A stretch of 64,000 bases of DNA, taken from positions 1 through 64,000 of the forward strand of contig JAJYZF010000011.1 of assembly GCA_021800165.1 (NCBI GenBank). The letters run 5' to 3'. Shown here one piece after another: positions 45,655 through 53,994 of this stretch. The stretch comes from Planctomycetota bacterium (GTDB taxonomy: Bacteria; Planctomycetota; Phycisphaerae; WQYP01). How positions within the stretch are numbered: the stretch's first letter is position 1; each line of letters opens with the position of its first letter. The notes beneath the pieces were generated by a model. The model had not been told where the DNA came from. It ran no database searches and saw only the letters and a program-made list of their open reading frames with translations. Made by a program: the position numbers and the translations under genes.

Positions 45655-46037
45655 CCCCGCCACGCGGCGGGCGCGGGTCCGGAAACGAAAATACGCCGCG
45701 ACAGATAAAATCAGCCCACCGACATGGACCACCGCGGGTTCATATCCACGCAGCCGATAATCCTGCCGGTTTGGCAAAATAAATTGGTTATTCGTCGAAA
45801 GCAGCGCATAATAAGCAAGTACCGGGATGTTGGCGGCGAACCGCCTTCATCCGCGGCGGGCGTTATTTTGCTGATGCGCGTATGGATGGCTCACCGATGA
45901 AAGACGGGGTTGCTGCAGAGGCCTCGAACCCACAGCGCCAGGGAAGTGACCCGGTGGTGGATACCGGCGGCGCACCGGAGGGAAACGTTGAGCGGGACGT
46001 GGCTTCAGACCTGAACGTTTTCACAGGTGGGTTGAAT
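45655..46037. other. Gap before the kinase-like gene
   Basis: About 380 bases. The kinase frame is open through its right part and could start as early as 45882, but those 52 extra codons show no conserved character. A minus-strand frame (45496-45777) overlaps the carboxypeptidase end and is probably a shadow. No promoter or terminator can be marked with confidence. Confidence 0.35.
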
Positions 46038-47438
46038 ATGACGCTCGCACATGACTCGGTAATTCTGGATCGCCTGCTTAAACTTGCCGACAAGTCTCCG
46101 CTGGTCCCTGTTTTACAGCGCAAGGTGTTTGAATACGACGGCGAATACCTCCAGACGCTGCCGGAGGGTTTCAGCGGCGAGCAGCGCGGGTTGACGTACC
46201 ATCTGTTCATTCCCGCCAATGAAAACGCGACTCCGGATGAATTATTTTCCAGTCTGCGGTGGGGCGGGCGGGCCATTTTCTTCTCCGATGATGAACACGC
46301 CGTTCGCAGTTTGGCCCAGCGTTACAGCCGGTGGGCCGGGTTTGTCATTGATGTGCCGGTGACGCGCGTGCGCAGCGCCCCGCTCGGATTGCCGCTGCCC
46401 TGGTCCAAAGTGGTCCATTACTTTGTGGTGCGGAAGGTGGACCTGATCAAACCCGGCCAATCTTCCGATCGTTTTACGTATCACGTGCAGTTGGCCAAAC
46501 GACATCCCGAGGATGAAAATTATCTGGTGGTGAAGCGCGTGCCCACCATTGACCGCGTGATGGCGCGCCTGCAGGAACGATTCCCGGATGCGTCCCTGGA
46601 TGACATTCGGCGCCGGGCCGGAAAATTCACGGAAAAAATATTCCCGGTCTTTCTGACCCGCGAAGCGGCCATGCTCAAGATTCTGGAACGCGATCTGCCC
46701 GAACCCTACAAAAATCGGGTGCCGCAGTGTCTGGGCGTGGAACACGATTCCCGCGGCTTCGTGCGCACTTTGTATATGAACTGGATGCGCAACGGCGGTG
46801 CCGGCCTTTCCCAACTGGATTTTTGTTCCCAGGCGGCGGAATTGCTGGCCGTGATGCACGACAAAATCGGCGTGATTCACCTGGACCTGCGGCTGGATAA
46901 TTTTGTGGTCACGGAACATGGCGTCGGTTTTATTGACTTTGGATCCGCGGTGCGGGTGGGCGAAAAGTTCGCGGACAATTCACTCTTGTCCACCCTCTTT
47001 GAGGAAATGATGCGCACCAGCCAGATTCAACGTATGCTCGGCCAGATGAAAGATCAGGGCCTGGTGACCTCACGTGTGCTCAGCGATGGCCATCATAAGG
47101 TGGATAAGGCGGTTGATTTATTCTATCTGGCGGTGCAGTTCAATAAACCCCATGGTAATCCCGATTTCCGGGGCCTGGTGCGTTTTGCTCCGCGGACTCT
47201 GGAATCCCGGCTCATCAAGCGGCTCACCGAGTCCATCCTGCGCCCGGTGGATGGTGCGAGTGCCACTTATCGATCGGCCGCGGATATCTTCAAGGGGCTT
47301 CAGCAGGTTCGCGAAGATGTGCGCGCCGGTCGCGAAGATGCTCAGTACGGTCCTACCCTGCCTCAGCGCAGTGCGCCGCAGGCCGCGGCGGAAGAAACCT
47401 CCGGCGATGTCGAAGCCCTGGCCGCCCTGGCACCCTGA
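46038..47438 (+). CDS. Divergent protein-kinase-like protein
   Basis: The 466-residue product has the C-lobe kinase motifs in modified form: HLDLRLDN (His281, Asp283, Asn288) in place of HRDLKxxN, and IDFGSA (Asp300) for DFG. An N-terminal region of about 130 residues precedes the kinase lobe and the ATP-binding lysine is probably in YLVVKRVP. The C-terminal 120 residues carry helices and an Ala-rich tail. AGGTGG seven bases upstream supports this ATG. The loop is nearer to lipopolysaccharide or small-molecule kinases of the same fold than to Hanks-type kinases. Target and role are unknown. Confidence 0.65.
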   Translation: MTLAHDSVILDRLLKLADKSPLVPVLQRKVFEYDGEYLQTLPEGFSGEQRGLTYHLFIPANENATPDELFSSLRWGGRAIFFSDDEHAVRSLAQRYSRWAGFVIDVPVTRVRSAPLGLPLPWSKVVHYFVVRKVDLIKPGQSSDRFTYHVQLAKRHPEDENYLVVKRVPTIDRVMARLQERFPDASLDDIRRRAGKFTEKIFPVFLTREAAMLKILERDLPEPYKNRVPQCLGVEHDSRGFVRTLYMNWMRNGGAGLSQLDFCSQAAELLAVMHDKIGVIHLDLRLDNFVVTEHGVGFIDFGSAVRVGEKFADNSLLSTLFEEMMRTSQIQRMLGQMKDQGLVTSRVLSDGHHKVDKAVDLFYLAVQFNKPHGNPDFRGLVRFAPRTLESRLIKRLTESILRPVDGASATYRSAADIFKGLQQVREDVRAGREDAQYGPTLPQRSAPQAAAEETSGDVEALAALAP

Positions 47439-47737
47439 CCCCGCCCCGCATTCTCCGGCTGCTTTTGTTTTGTGGTGCCTGCTATAGCCGCGGCGAACCT
47501 CAACCGCACGCCCGCACGAGCGCAGAGATTGTTTCCCTGGGCGTAAGATGCCTCCGCATGCAGCGGTGCCTTGGAATTCCGCAGCACTGCACATCATGGT
47601 GCGGTAAGCTGCCCAGCCGCACCCTCGCCGTCGGCGATCGCCCCTATCACCGCAGTTGCCATGAACCAATACCATCATCCCGCCGTCATTGGTAGTGCTC
47701 CGCCGGCCCTGCATTTATTGCGTGGTCCGCCCGAACC
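47439..47737. other. Gap between convergent kinase-like and cupin genes
   Basis: About 300 bases at the convergent junction of the kinase-like gene and the nitrogen-oxide operon. Nothing codes convincingly. I found no clear hairpin plus T tract for either direction. Confidence 0.3.
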
Positions 47738-48127
47738 TCAAGCCCCCAGATAAACGCTCACCAGCACTTCACTTTCCTCTTCAGCCTTGAGCGCGTGGCG
47801 CACACCCGCAGCCAAAACCAGTATCTGTCCTGCTTTCAGTTCATGCTCCGTGTCGCCAGCGGTAATTTTCATCCAACCCTTGAGCACATGCATGGTGACA
47901 ATGCCTTGAGCCACGTGTTCCGGCAGGTGGGAAAAGCGATCAAAAGCAAACAGCGCCACCGTCACGTTGCCGTGTTTGAACACGGTTTGCTGGCGATGGC
48001 CGCGCTCCCCGGCGTTGTGCTCTCTCCGCAAGACCGTGGCCAGCGTATCAAGGTTTACAAACAGGGAAGGCGGGGCAAATCTCTCTTCGGGAGGATTTCT
48101 TAATCGGGCATTTTCCGACGCGCACAT
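47738..48127 (-). CDS. Small cupin protein, last gene of the putative NO reductase operon
   Basis: The 129-residue product is one cupin domain with FSHLPEHVAQGIVTMHVLKG and a VRHALKAEE C-terminal His, close to the small cupins that occur beside hemerythrin, DUF2249 and cytochrome genes in denitrifiers. One of the usual His positions is Leu (HLPEH), so the metal site may be incomplete. AAAGGA eight bases upstream decides the start. It follows the CtaG/cytochrome c gene by 47 bases. It may sense or store a small ligand. Confidence 0.7.
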   Translation of the reverse strand: MCASENARLRNPPEERFAPPSLFVNLDTLATVLRREHNAGERGHRQQTVFKHGNVTVALFAFDRFSHLPEHVAQGIVTMHVLKGWMKITAGDTEHELKAGQILVLAAGVRHALKAEEESEVLVSVYLGA

Positions 48128-48174
48128 TTCATTTTTCCTTTCCAACTCGGCGGCCCGTCGCAGCGACACGCCGT

Positions 48175-49089
48175 CTAAGGCTTGATTTCATCCGGGACCG
48201 GCGGCTCGCTGACCTTACCGGCACGGTTACTGAGAGTGTTAATATACCAAATAATGGCGTTGAGGCGGGTTTCATGCGGGTGCCGCGGACCGGCCAGTGC
48301 GGTTCTATAAGAGGCTGGCATGACCCCTTGAGGATAACCGGCCAGATCGATCTTACCGGGATCAAGAATCATCATGCGTAGGAATTGATAACTCGCAATT
48401 GCGACTTTCCCGTCCTTTAGTTTCTGCGGATAACCCGCCAGGTTTTTCCAGGTAGGGCCAACCCCTTTGGTCCCGTCCACGCTATGGCAACCACCGCAAC
48501 CCATCGTCTGGTAAAGCTTGGATCCCATGGCACTCATGGTGGCCGCGGGCCGTGAAGTTGCGGATTTCCCGCCTGTGGATGGAGTCATGTTGGCCATAGC
48601 TACGGCCGATTTACCCGGCTCAAGCAGGAAGCTCGGGCCAGGTGCCACGCCAAAGCCGCCGGCGCATGCGGCATCCATGGCCACCAGCAGAACTAACATC
48701 AGCCAGCCCAATCCGCCTACATACGACTGGGCCGCATAAACCGCCAGCAGCGCGCACAACGCAATGCCCAGATGGTCCAGCATGTGTAGCCATGGATGGC
48801 TCATCAGCCAGGCATATTCCGATGGCCACATCAGTACTAAACCAATCGCCGGGGCTATCACTGCCGGCCACAGCCAACCACTACGTTCAAGGCCTCTTCG
48901 ACCGCGAGCCAGCCCCAAGCCCAGCAAGCCCGCTCCGGCGGCCATTCCGGCGTGCAGCAGATGATGCGCCGCAATCGTGGTCATTTCGTGGCTCAAGAGT
49001 GGCGCAGTTATCCCAGACACGGCGATGACCGCTCCGATGATAGCCAGAACGACCCGTAGCCCATGGAATTGGCCCGTCCTATCAGTCAT
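48175..49089 (-). CDS. CtaG/DUF1404-like membrane domain fused to cytochrome c
   Basis: The 304-residue protein has five or so transmembrane helices in its first 150 residues with His clusters (His34, 42, 43, 46 and 98, 102, 106) like the CtaG/DUF1404 assembly factors of heme-copper oxidases. A mono-heme cytochrome c follows: CGGCH with Cys198, Cys201 and His202, and a likely axial Met257 in QGVMPAS. The heme domain faces the periplasm and could pass electrons to the CuA subunit. Its start overlaps the subunit I gene by eight bases. The fusion of a copper-insertion-like and an electron-transfer domain in one chain is unusual. Confidence 0.8.
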   Translation of the reverse strand: MTDRTGQFHGLRVVLAIIGAVIAVSGITAPLLSHEMTTIAAHHLLHAGMAAGAGLLGLGLARGRRGLERSGWLWPAVIAPAIGLVLMWPSEYAWLMSHPWLHMLDHLGIALCALLAVYAAQSYVGGLGWLMLVLLVAMDAACAGGFGVAPGPSFLLEPGKSAVAMANMTPSTGGKSATSRPAATMSAMGSKLYQTMGCGGCHSVDGTKGVGPTWKNLAGYPQKLKDGKVAIASYQFLRMMILDPGKIDLAGYPQGVMPASYRTALAGPRHPHETRLNAIIWYINTLSNRAGKVSEPPVPDEIKP

Positions 49090-50587
49090 GCGCGCCCACC
49101 TCCGGAATCATGGTGGCGCGGTACCGCGCGGTATAACCGAAACGCAACCGAAGCCACTCAAACAACGCCACGAAAAAGCCCAGCAGCATGACCACCGCGC
49201 CGATCGAGGCAATCTTGGCCAAGTGTGGTCCTGGCGGCGGCTCGACGGCGTAACGACGCGGTACACCGTAAGCCCCGGCCCAATAAAATCCCGCCAAAAA
49301 CACGCTCATCCCACCGAAGGTTAGAAGACCCACCAGCCAGCGCATCGCGGCACCGGTCCTTCGATCACTACGCGCTTCCACATACAAAAACAGCCAGCCC
49401 ACCACAAAAAGCAGGCATCCGCCGACCAGGTACGTATGAAAGTGCGCCGGTACCCACAACGTGTTGTGCAGATGCACATTGAACGGCACGCTGGCGTCAA
49501 TTTCCGCTCCGATGCCCCCAACCACCCACCCCATCAATCCAGCATACATGAAAACCGCTCCCAAGGTCCATTTCATTCCGGACCGCCAGACCAGCATGAG
49601 AGCACTGAAAATAGTCACGGCCGTCACGGGCAGCGCGCTAAGATAGCTGGAGAGTTCGCCAAGATACTGAAAAGCTCCGGGCTGCACGAAATCCATATAC
49701 AGGTGATGAAAATAGTTGGTAAGCGTCAACGCCATGGAGCACCACCATCCGATGGCCAGCACCGCCGAGGTGTGATATTTCCGTCCGGTCGCATAAGGAA
49801 GCCCCACATAAATTAGCGCCGCCAGCATGTAGATGATCAGGTTGGCGTAGGTATGGGCAAAAAAATAAGTCAGATTTTTCGCCCACAGCGGACTGATGAG
49901 CACACGCGGGTCAACCCAATGCACCAGAAGCGCAATACCCAGCAGCATACCGCTGGTTCCAGCAAGCAGTCCATCGAAGCCAACCATCAGAGCCGGAAAG
50001 GCCTGCGGCGGAGGTACCCTGCCTCCGGCGGCATCAAAAGACTGCCGGTGCCAAACAAAATCCCACCCCATCGCTGGCCGCAACCCGCCGTACGCGCGCA
50101 GCACACCGCCGAGCATCTGCATGCACCAGCCGATCCAGCCCATGGTAATCAGGGCCATGCTGATGAGAAAAACTCCCGTGGACCAGTGTGGCCAGTTACC
50201 GTGAAACGGCAATGGTGCCAGAAACGTATACAAAGCCGCAAACTGCCCGATCAGGGTGGCAATAACAACACCCGCGGCCCCCATCACGGTCAATACGTAT
50301 GCGACCACGGCCACCGACGGGCGCAGGCTGATCTGCTGACGCATCAGGAACCACAACCCTCCCATACCGCACATATTCAGGGCCACAATCACCATGGCTC
50401 CGTGCAGGGTCAGCAGCGCGTAGAAAGTATCCGCGGATAGGGGCATCCAATGCGCCTGGGACGCCCGCAATAACAGGCCCACGAGCATCATGAAGCCCAC
50501 CAGCGACAGCCCGGTCCCCATGTACCAGCGCATCACCCGGCACCCTACGGCATCGGTCTTGAGCAGTTCCGAATCCACCATCATCAT
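49082..50587 (-). CDS. Heme-copper oxidoreductase subunit I lacking the active-site Tyr, putative NO reductase
   Basis: This 501-residue protein of about 12 helices has every metal ligand of heme-copper oxidases: His62 (low-spin heme), His245, His294 and His295 (CuB site), His382 (high-spin heme) and His384 (low-spin heme). The helix VI motif reads H245-T-Y-A-N249. Oxygen reductases of types A and B have Tyr four residues after this His, cross-linked to it; cNOR and qNOR have Glu. Asn here removes the oxidase radical Tyr and argues for NO reduction. The CuA subunit, NnrS-like protein and Dnr-type regulator next to it agree. The start overlaps subunit II by ATGA, with GGGAG upstream. An oxygen reductase with a relocated Tyr remains possible. 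Confidence 0.85.
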   Translation of the reverse strand: MMMVDSELLKTDAVGCRVMRWYMGTGLSLVGFMMLVGLLLRASQAHWMPLSADTFYALLTLHGAMVIVALNMCGMGGLWFLMRQQISLRPSVAVVAYVLTVMGAAGVVIATLIGQFAALYTFLAPLPFHGNWPHWSTGVFLISMALITMGWIGWCMQMLGGVLRAYGGLRPAMGWDFVWHRQSFDAAGGRVPPPQAFPALMVGFDGLLAGTSGMLLGIALLVHWVDPRVLISPLWAKNLTYFFAHTYANLIIYMLAALIYVGLPYATGRKYHTSAVLAIGWWCSMALTLTNYFHHLYMDFVQPGAFQYLGELSSYLSALPVTAVTIFSALMLVWRSGMKWTLGAVFMYAGLMGWVVGGIGAEIDASVPFNVHLHNTLWVPAHFHTYLVGGCLLFVVGWLFLYVEARSDRRTGAAMRWLVGLLTFGGMSVFLAGFYWAGAYGVPRRYAVEPPPGPHLAKIASIGAVVMLLGFFVALFEWLRLRFGYTARYRATMIPEVGAHD

Positions 50588-51111
50588 TTTGCTCCCACCA
50601 CAAAGGTTTTTTCCATCAACGCATGGCCGGGTCCACAGTATTCCAGACAACGCGCTGTATAAATGCCGGGCTGATGAAAGATGACCCGCAGATAATTGGT
50701 GTAATCAGGCATGGCTTGCACCTGCGCCACCAGATGGCCCTGCGGATTGTAGATGCCAAAGCCATGGTTGACATCACGCGAGGTGACTTCGAAAATAATG
50801 GCCTTGTTCACAGGAAAATGTGTCGGCATGATAAACGCATACTGCATGGCAATGACCGGCACTTTCAAGGCTGGCTGCAATGCGGTGGCTCCGGCCAAAT
50901 ATGGAAAAAAGGGTATGGATGTTGCAAACATCGCAACAAAAAATGCCAGCAGCGACGTAAACCACCAGCCGCGAATGGTGTAGCCGCGGCGTGCCACCTC
51001 ATGCTGATCTTGGGGCGGCCGCCGCGTAGACACGGCGACGACCAGGAAGATACCGATCGCCACGGCGGCTAAGATCAAAAACAAAATCAACAGTTTTACG
51101 GCAACGCTCAT
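50584..51111 (-). CDS. Heme-copper oxidoreductase subunit II with CuA site
   Basis: The 175-residue protein has two transmembrane helices (about 4-26 and 50-72) and a periplasmic cupredoxin domain. The CuA ligands are complete: His116, Cys155, Glu157 (backbone), Cys159, His163 and Met166 in CLEYCGPGHALM. It accepts electrons from a cytochrome c and passes them to subunit I. cNOR uses a cytochrome c subunit (NorC) instead, so the pair is oxidase-like in architecture. Both ends overlap their neighbours by ATGA, which fixes the start and implies coupled translation. Confidence 0.93.
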   Translation of the reverse strand: MSVAVKLLILFLILAAVAIGIFLVVAVSTRRPPQDQHEVARRGYTIRGWWFTSLLAFFVAMFATSIPFFPYLAGATALQPALKVPVIAMQYAFIMPTHFPVNKAIIFEVTSRDVNHGFGIYNPQGHLVAQVQAMPDYTNYLRVIFHQPGIYTARCLEYCGPGHALMEKTFVVGAK

Positions 51112-52301
51112 GTGAGACCTTTCGCGATGGAAAGTGGCGACTCATCCACACGACGCCTGATCGAGGCCACAGTATTGGCCAGGAACAGCAGAATTGCAAG
51201 TCCATTGAGCATCCCCGCCCACTGGCGCATCGACCACGCGCCGCTCATATCGCAGGCTAAACGCCAAGCCACGGAACCCTCCAGAAGCACCAGATGCAGG
51301 TAAAATCGCGGGGAGAAAATAATACGTACCCGCAGCACCGCGGGAAATATAATCGGCGCGTGACCGAAGATCATGGCGAAAACAAAACCCAGGAATACCG
51401 CGTGCAGGACCGCATCATAGGCCAAACCGGGCTGCAGGGAATCCCCCATCCACACGCGTCCATGAGCCAGCGGCAACGCCCCGGCCCATAAAACAGCCAA
51501 GACTCCGCCAATTCCCAAAAACAAATAACCCGTCAACAGGCAGACGGCTACAAAACGTGTCAACCCGGTTTGCCGCACCGTACGTCTGGCCACATCATAA
51601 ACCAACAACCATGCGGCCAACGCCACCAAGCCCGCACCGACCATGGCTTCACCCAGTCCTGCCGCCCTCAAAGTTACCAGCATACCTAAGACCAAAATTC
51701 CGGCCGCCACCAGAAACGTCGCCCGTTTAACCAGTGATTGCGGAAGCAACCTGCTTAATTCCAGCCGCTCGCCGACAATGGTCAAAACCAGAAATGCCAT
51801 CCACCACCATACCAAAAGGTAGATCGGCTTTCCCGCCAGCCAGAGTGTATTGCCCACCATCCAAGCCGCCGCCCCAGCCGCCATGACCGAGGTAAACACC
51901 GCCGCCTGCCGCCATAAAATAAAAACAAAGTCGATGACCATGATGCCGCTGCCGGCCCATATCAAGCTGGCTCCCCAGTCGGTCGGCGCGCCGGCCAGCA
52001 GCAAAATAGCCCCAGCGGCAGTAGCCGCGGGTCCAAGATAACACCAGCCCAGACCCAGCGCCACGGCCCGTTCCAATCCCAAAAGCGTGCCCAGAAAACC
52101 GCCGATCATGATGGCCCCGTGGTCTACCACGGCCCGCCCCGGCACAGCCCAATCCCACCCCAGTCGGACCAAACCACCCCAAATTCCCACCGCCATCGAG
52201 GCTATTGCCGCCACCAGCAACGGAAATCTCCACCACAGCCGCGTCGCGGGTACAGCCGGCCGACGGTTATCTCTTTGTAGCGTGACCATCCTAACCGTCA
52301 T
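51108..52301 (-). CDS. NnrS-like 12-helix membrane protein
   Basis: The 397-residue product is almost all transmembrane. Conserved polar positions are VDHGAIMIGGFLGT (Asp60, His61), LGLERAVAL and, in the last third, YDAVLHAVFLGFVF with His300 and IFGHAPIIFP with His314. This arrangement of histidines in helices is like NnrS, a heme/copper membrane protein tied to NO metabolism, though the match is to the pattern and not close enough for a name. It may assist heme or copper supply, or respond to NO. It overlaps the cupin gene upstream and subunit II downstream. Confidence 0.7.
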   Translation of the reverse strand: MTVRMVTLQRDNRRPAVPATRLWWRFPLLVAAIASMAVGIWGGLVRLGWDWAVPGRAVVDHGAIMIGGFLGTLLGLERAVALGLGWCYLGPAATAAGAILLLAGAPTDWGASLIWAGSGIMVIDFVFILWRQAAVFTSVMAAGAAAWMVGNTLWLAGKPIYLLVWWWMAFLVLTIVGERLELSRLLPQSLVKRATFLVAAGILVLGMLVTLRAAGLGEAMVGAGLVALAAWLLVYDVARRTVRQTGLTRFVAVCLLTGYLFLGIGGVLAVLWAGALPLAHGRVWMGDSLQPGLAYDAVLHAVFLGFVFAMIFGHAPIIFPAVLRVRIIFSPRFYLHLVLLEGSVAWRLACDMSGAWSMRQWAGMLNGLAILLFLANTVASIRRRVDESPLSIAKGLT

Positions 52302-52662
52302 CACACCACCGACCTTTCCTGAGCAATCGCTCCACCTGAACATGATCCTCTGGTCCTGGCGGCGGAGCCACCACCGCCAACGCCACCAGGCGACTTGTGG
52401 CCTTCAGCCCTCGTTTTTCACCAGCCACCACATACAGCAGGTCGCCGGCCTTGCCGATCTGTTGGCCGGCCTCGTCGGCCAGAATCCCTTCGCCCGCGAT
52501 AATCAGCAGACACAAGTCAATACCCGGATCATGCACTGGAATAAACTGTCCGGATTCCAGACAAACCAGCATCACTTTGCTGTTTTTGCCGCCCCCGAGC
52601 GGCACCGCGTTATAATGGCCTTGGCGGAACTGTTCCAAGCTTCCCACGTTATGCACAATCAT
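52291..52662 (-). CDS. Cupin protein in the putative NO reductase operon
   Basis: The 123-residue single cupin has GKNSKVMLVCLESGQFIPVHDPG followed by LCLLIIAGEGI and a GEKRGLKA segment. The usual His triad is reduced to one His (PVHDP), so it is probably not a canonical metal enzyme. Such cupins commonly accompany DUF2249 and hemerythrin genes in denitrifiers. It overlaps the next gene by 11 bases, so it belongs to the same transcript. Confidence 0.7.
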   Translation of the reverse strand: MIVHNVGSLEQFRQGHYNAVPLGGGKNSKVMLVCLESGQFIPVHDPGIDLCLLIIAGEGILADEAGQQIGKAGDLLYVVAGEKRGLKATSRLVALAVVAPPPGPEDHVQVERLLRKGRWCDDG

Positions 52663-52753
52663 AAGTCACTCCGTCATCGTGTGTTACCTGCGCACCAAAA
52701 AATCCGGCTGCGGTGGCCTCCGGCCTGGCCAGACGCTTATCCAAGCGAGGTTG

Positions 52754-52990
52754 TTACGCCGGCTTACCGATTCGAACCTTCCACACATCCGGCCCCTCCT
52801 CCAGATATTCCCAGGTAAACTCCTTCGGGTGCTCCGCCTCAAACTGATAGCGCAGAGGCTTCGGATCATGGTCATTGACCAGGTAAAACCAGCCCCCCGC
52901 CGGCAACTGCGCGTACGTCTGAAAAATCAGCGGATGCCGCTCTCGTGGCGCGATCGACCGCACATCGATAATATTCACTTTTTCACTCAT
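52754..52990 (-). CDS. DUF2249 protein
   Basis: The 78-residue protein is a full DUF2249 domain: DVRSIAPRERHPLIF, a GGWFYLVNDHDPKPLRYQF block and FTWEYLEEGPDVWKVRIGK. The domain is typical of denitrification and NO-response clusters, but its biochemical role is not known to me; a TusA-like fold has been noted for the family. AAGGAG seven bases before the ATG sets the start; a longer frame to 53032 lacks one. It lies 49 bases after the HesB-DUF59 gene. Confidence 0.85.
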   Translation of the reverse strand: MSEKVNIIDVRSIAPRERHPLIFQTYAQLPAGGWFYLVNDHDPKPLRYQFEAEHPKEFTWEYLEEGPDVWKVRIGKPA

Positions 52991-53038
52991 GGAGGAACTC
53001 CTTACAAAAACTTCCGCTATCCGCAAACGCACGTCTAG

Positions 53039-53662
53039 CTAACGCCAACCCATCTGCTCTTGCGCTTCCGCAGAGATCATTTCCGAGGTCCACGGTGGCT
53101 CCCACACCAATTCGACATGGACATCCTTGATTGTCGGCCCGAAGCGAAAAAGCATCGATTTAACATCGGAAACGATCATCTCGGTCATGGGACATGCCGG
53201 AGTGGTCATCGTCATGATAACTGTGACCTCATCGGCCCTGAGCCGAGTCTCGTAGATCAATCCCAGATCCACAATATTCACGCCCACTTCCGGATCAATG
53301 ACATTACGCAGGGCCGCTTCAATCCAGGGTGCGGCAAAGGGCTCCTTGGCCGGCCACTTGCCGGGCGGCTTGGTGATGGTAAATCCGGCGGGAATGGTAC
53401 CCGACTCATAATCGATGGTAATGTCATTTACAAAACGATGACTCTTCTCATCGCAGCGAACCTCCACCCCGTGGCATTGGCTAACCACGTCCACGGCTGA
53501 ATCTGCGGTATCCCGCTCCTGCAATTCGATACTGCAGCGTCGCGACTGCGGGGCGCGCGCATTGTAGGCCACACGCAAATACGTGCGCTCTCGGCTCAAC
53601 CCCTGCTCTACCATTACTTTTTCAAGCTGCCGGGCCGCATTTTCTGTCAGCGCGATCGCCAT
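53039..53662 (-). CDS. HesB/IscA-like and DUF59 (SufT/MIP18) fusion
   Basis: Residues 1-98 fold as a HesB/IscA domain, but the three cluster-binding cysteines are gone: the usual Cys-Gly-Cys near the end is AGFTITKPP and the first Cys region reads RAPQSRRCS. Residues 106-207 are a DUF59 domain with VIDPEVGVNIVDLGLIY and the conserved TTPACPMT (Cys157). DUF59 proteins help place Fe-S clusters. The pair in one chain beside an NO-linked operon suggests repair or assembly of Fe-S proteins under NO stress. The next gene, DUF1858, is two bases away. Confidence 0.8.
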   Translation of the reverse strand: MAIALTENAARQLEKVMVEQGLSRERTYLRVAYNARAPQSRRCSIELQERDTADSAVDVVSQCHGVEVRCDEKSHRFVNDITIDYESGTIPAGFTITKPPGKWPAKEPFAAPWIEAALRNVIDPEVGVNIVDLGLIYETRLRADEVTVIMTMTTPACPMTEMIVSDVKSMLFRFGPTIKDVHVELVWEPPWTSEMISAEAQEQMGWR

Positions 53663-53664
53663 AT

Positions 53665-53907
53665 TTACACTCCCCGCCCGGCAGCCACATTCCGCAACCG
53701 CCCGAATTCGCTACTTGATCCGGACTTTTGTGCGCTCAATGCCAACCGCGCCGTCAGAATGGTGACATCCAGACCATAATTATCCGCCGCCTCGCGGATG
53801 TTTTCGAACCGGGCCATCGGGCAACCCACGCACGCCATGCGTTGGCCGATAAAAACTCCTGCCATACTGGGCCACCGATCCAGCAACTCCCGAATTGACA
53901 AACCCAT
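53665..53907 (-). CDS. DUF1858 protein
   Basis: The 80-residue product is a DUF1858 domain with IRELLDRWPSMAGVF and the CVGCP motif (Cys26, Cys29). The domain is common next to hybrid-cluster proteins and in NO-response operons and may bind an Fe-S cluster or sulfur. It is the first gene of the nine-gene operon. The start at 53907 has AGGAAAG upstream; 53934 and 53985 are longer alternatives without good sites. Confidence 0.75.
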   Translation of the reverse strand: MGLSIRELLDRWPSMAGVFIGQRMACVGCPMARFENIREAADNYGLDVTILTARLALSAQKSGSSSEFGRLRNVAAGRGV

Positions 53908-53994
53908 AATCTGTTCTTTCCTAATCCTTTTCATACCAATCTCACTTTCCACCACAGCACCACCTTTATTATGGCTCACCGCCAAAATAAATCT

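Noticed and set aside
45496-45777. Minus-strand frame with one hydrophobic stretch after the carboxypeptidase gene
   Set aside because: Overlaps the conserved C-terminus of the S10 gene, including the catalytic His codon region, and lacks a binding site.
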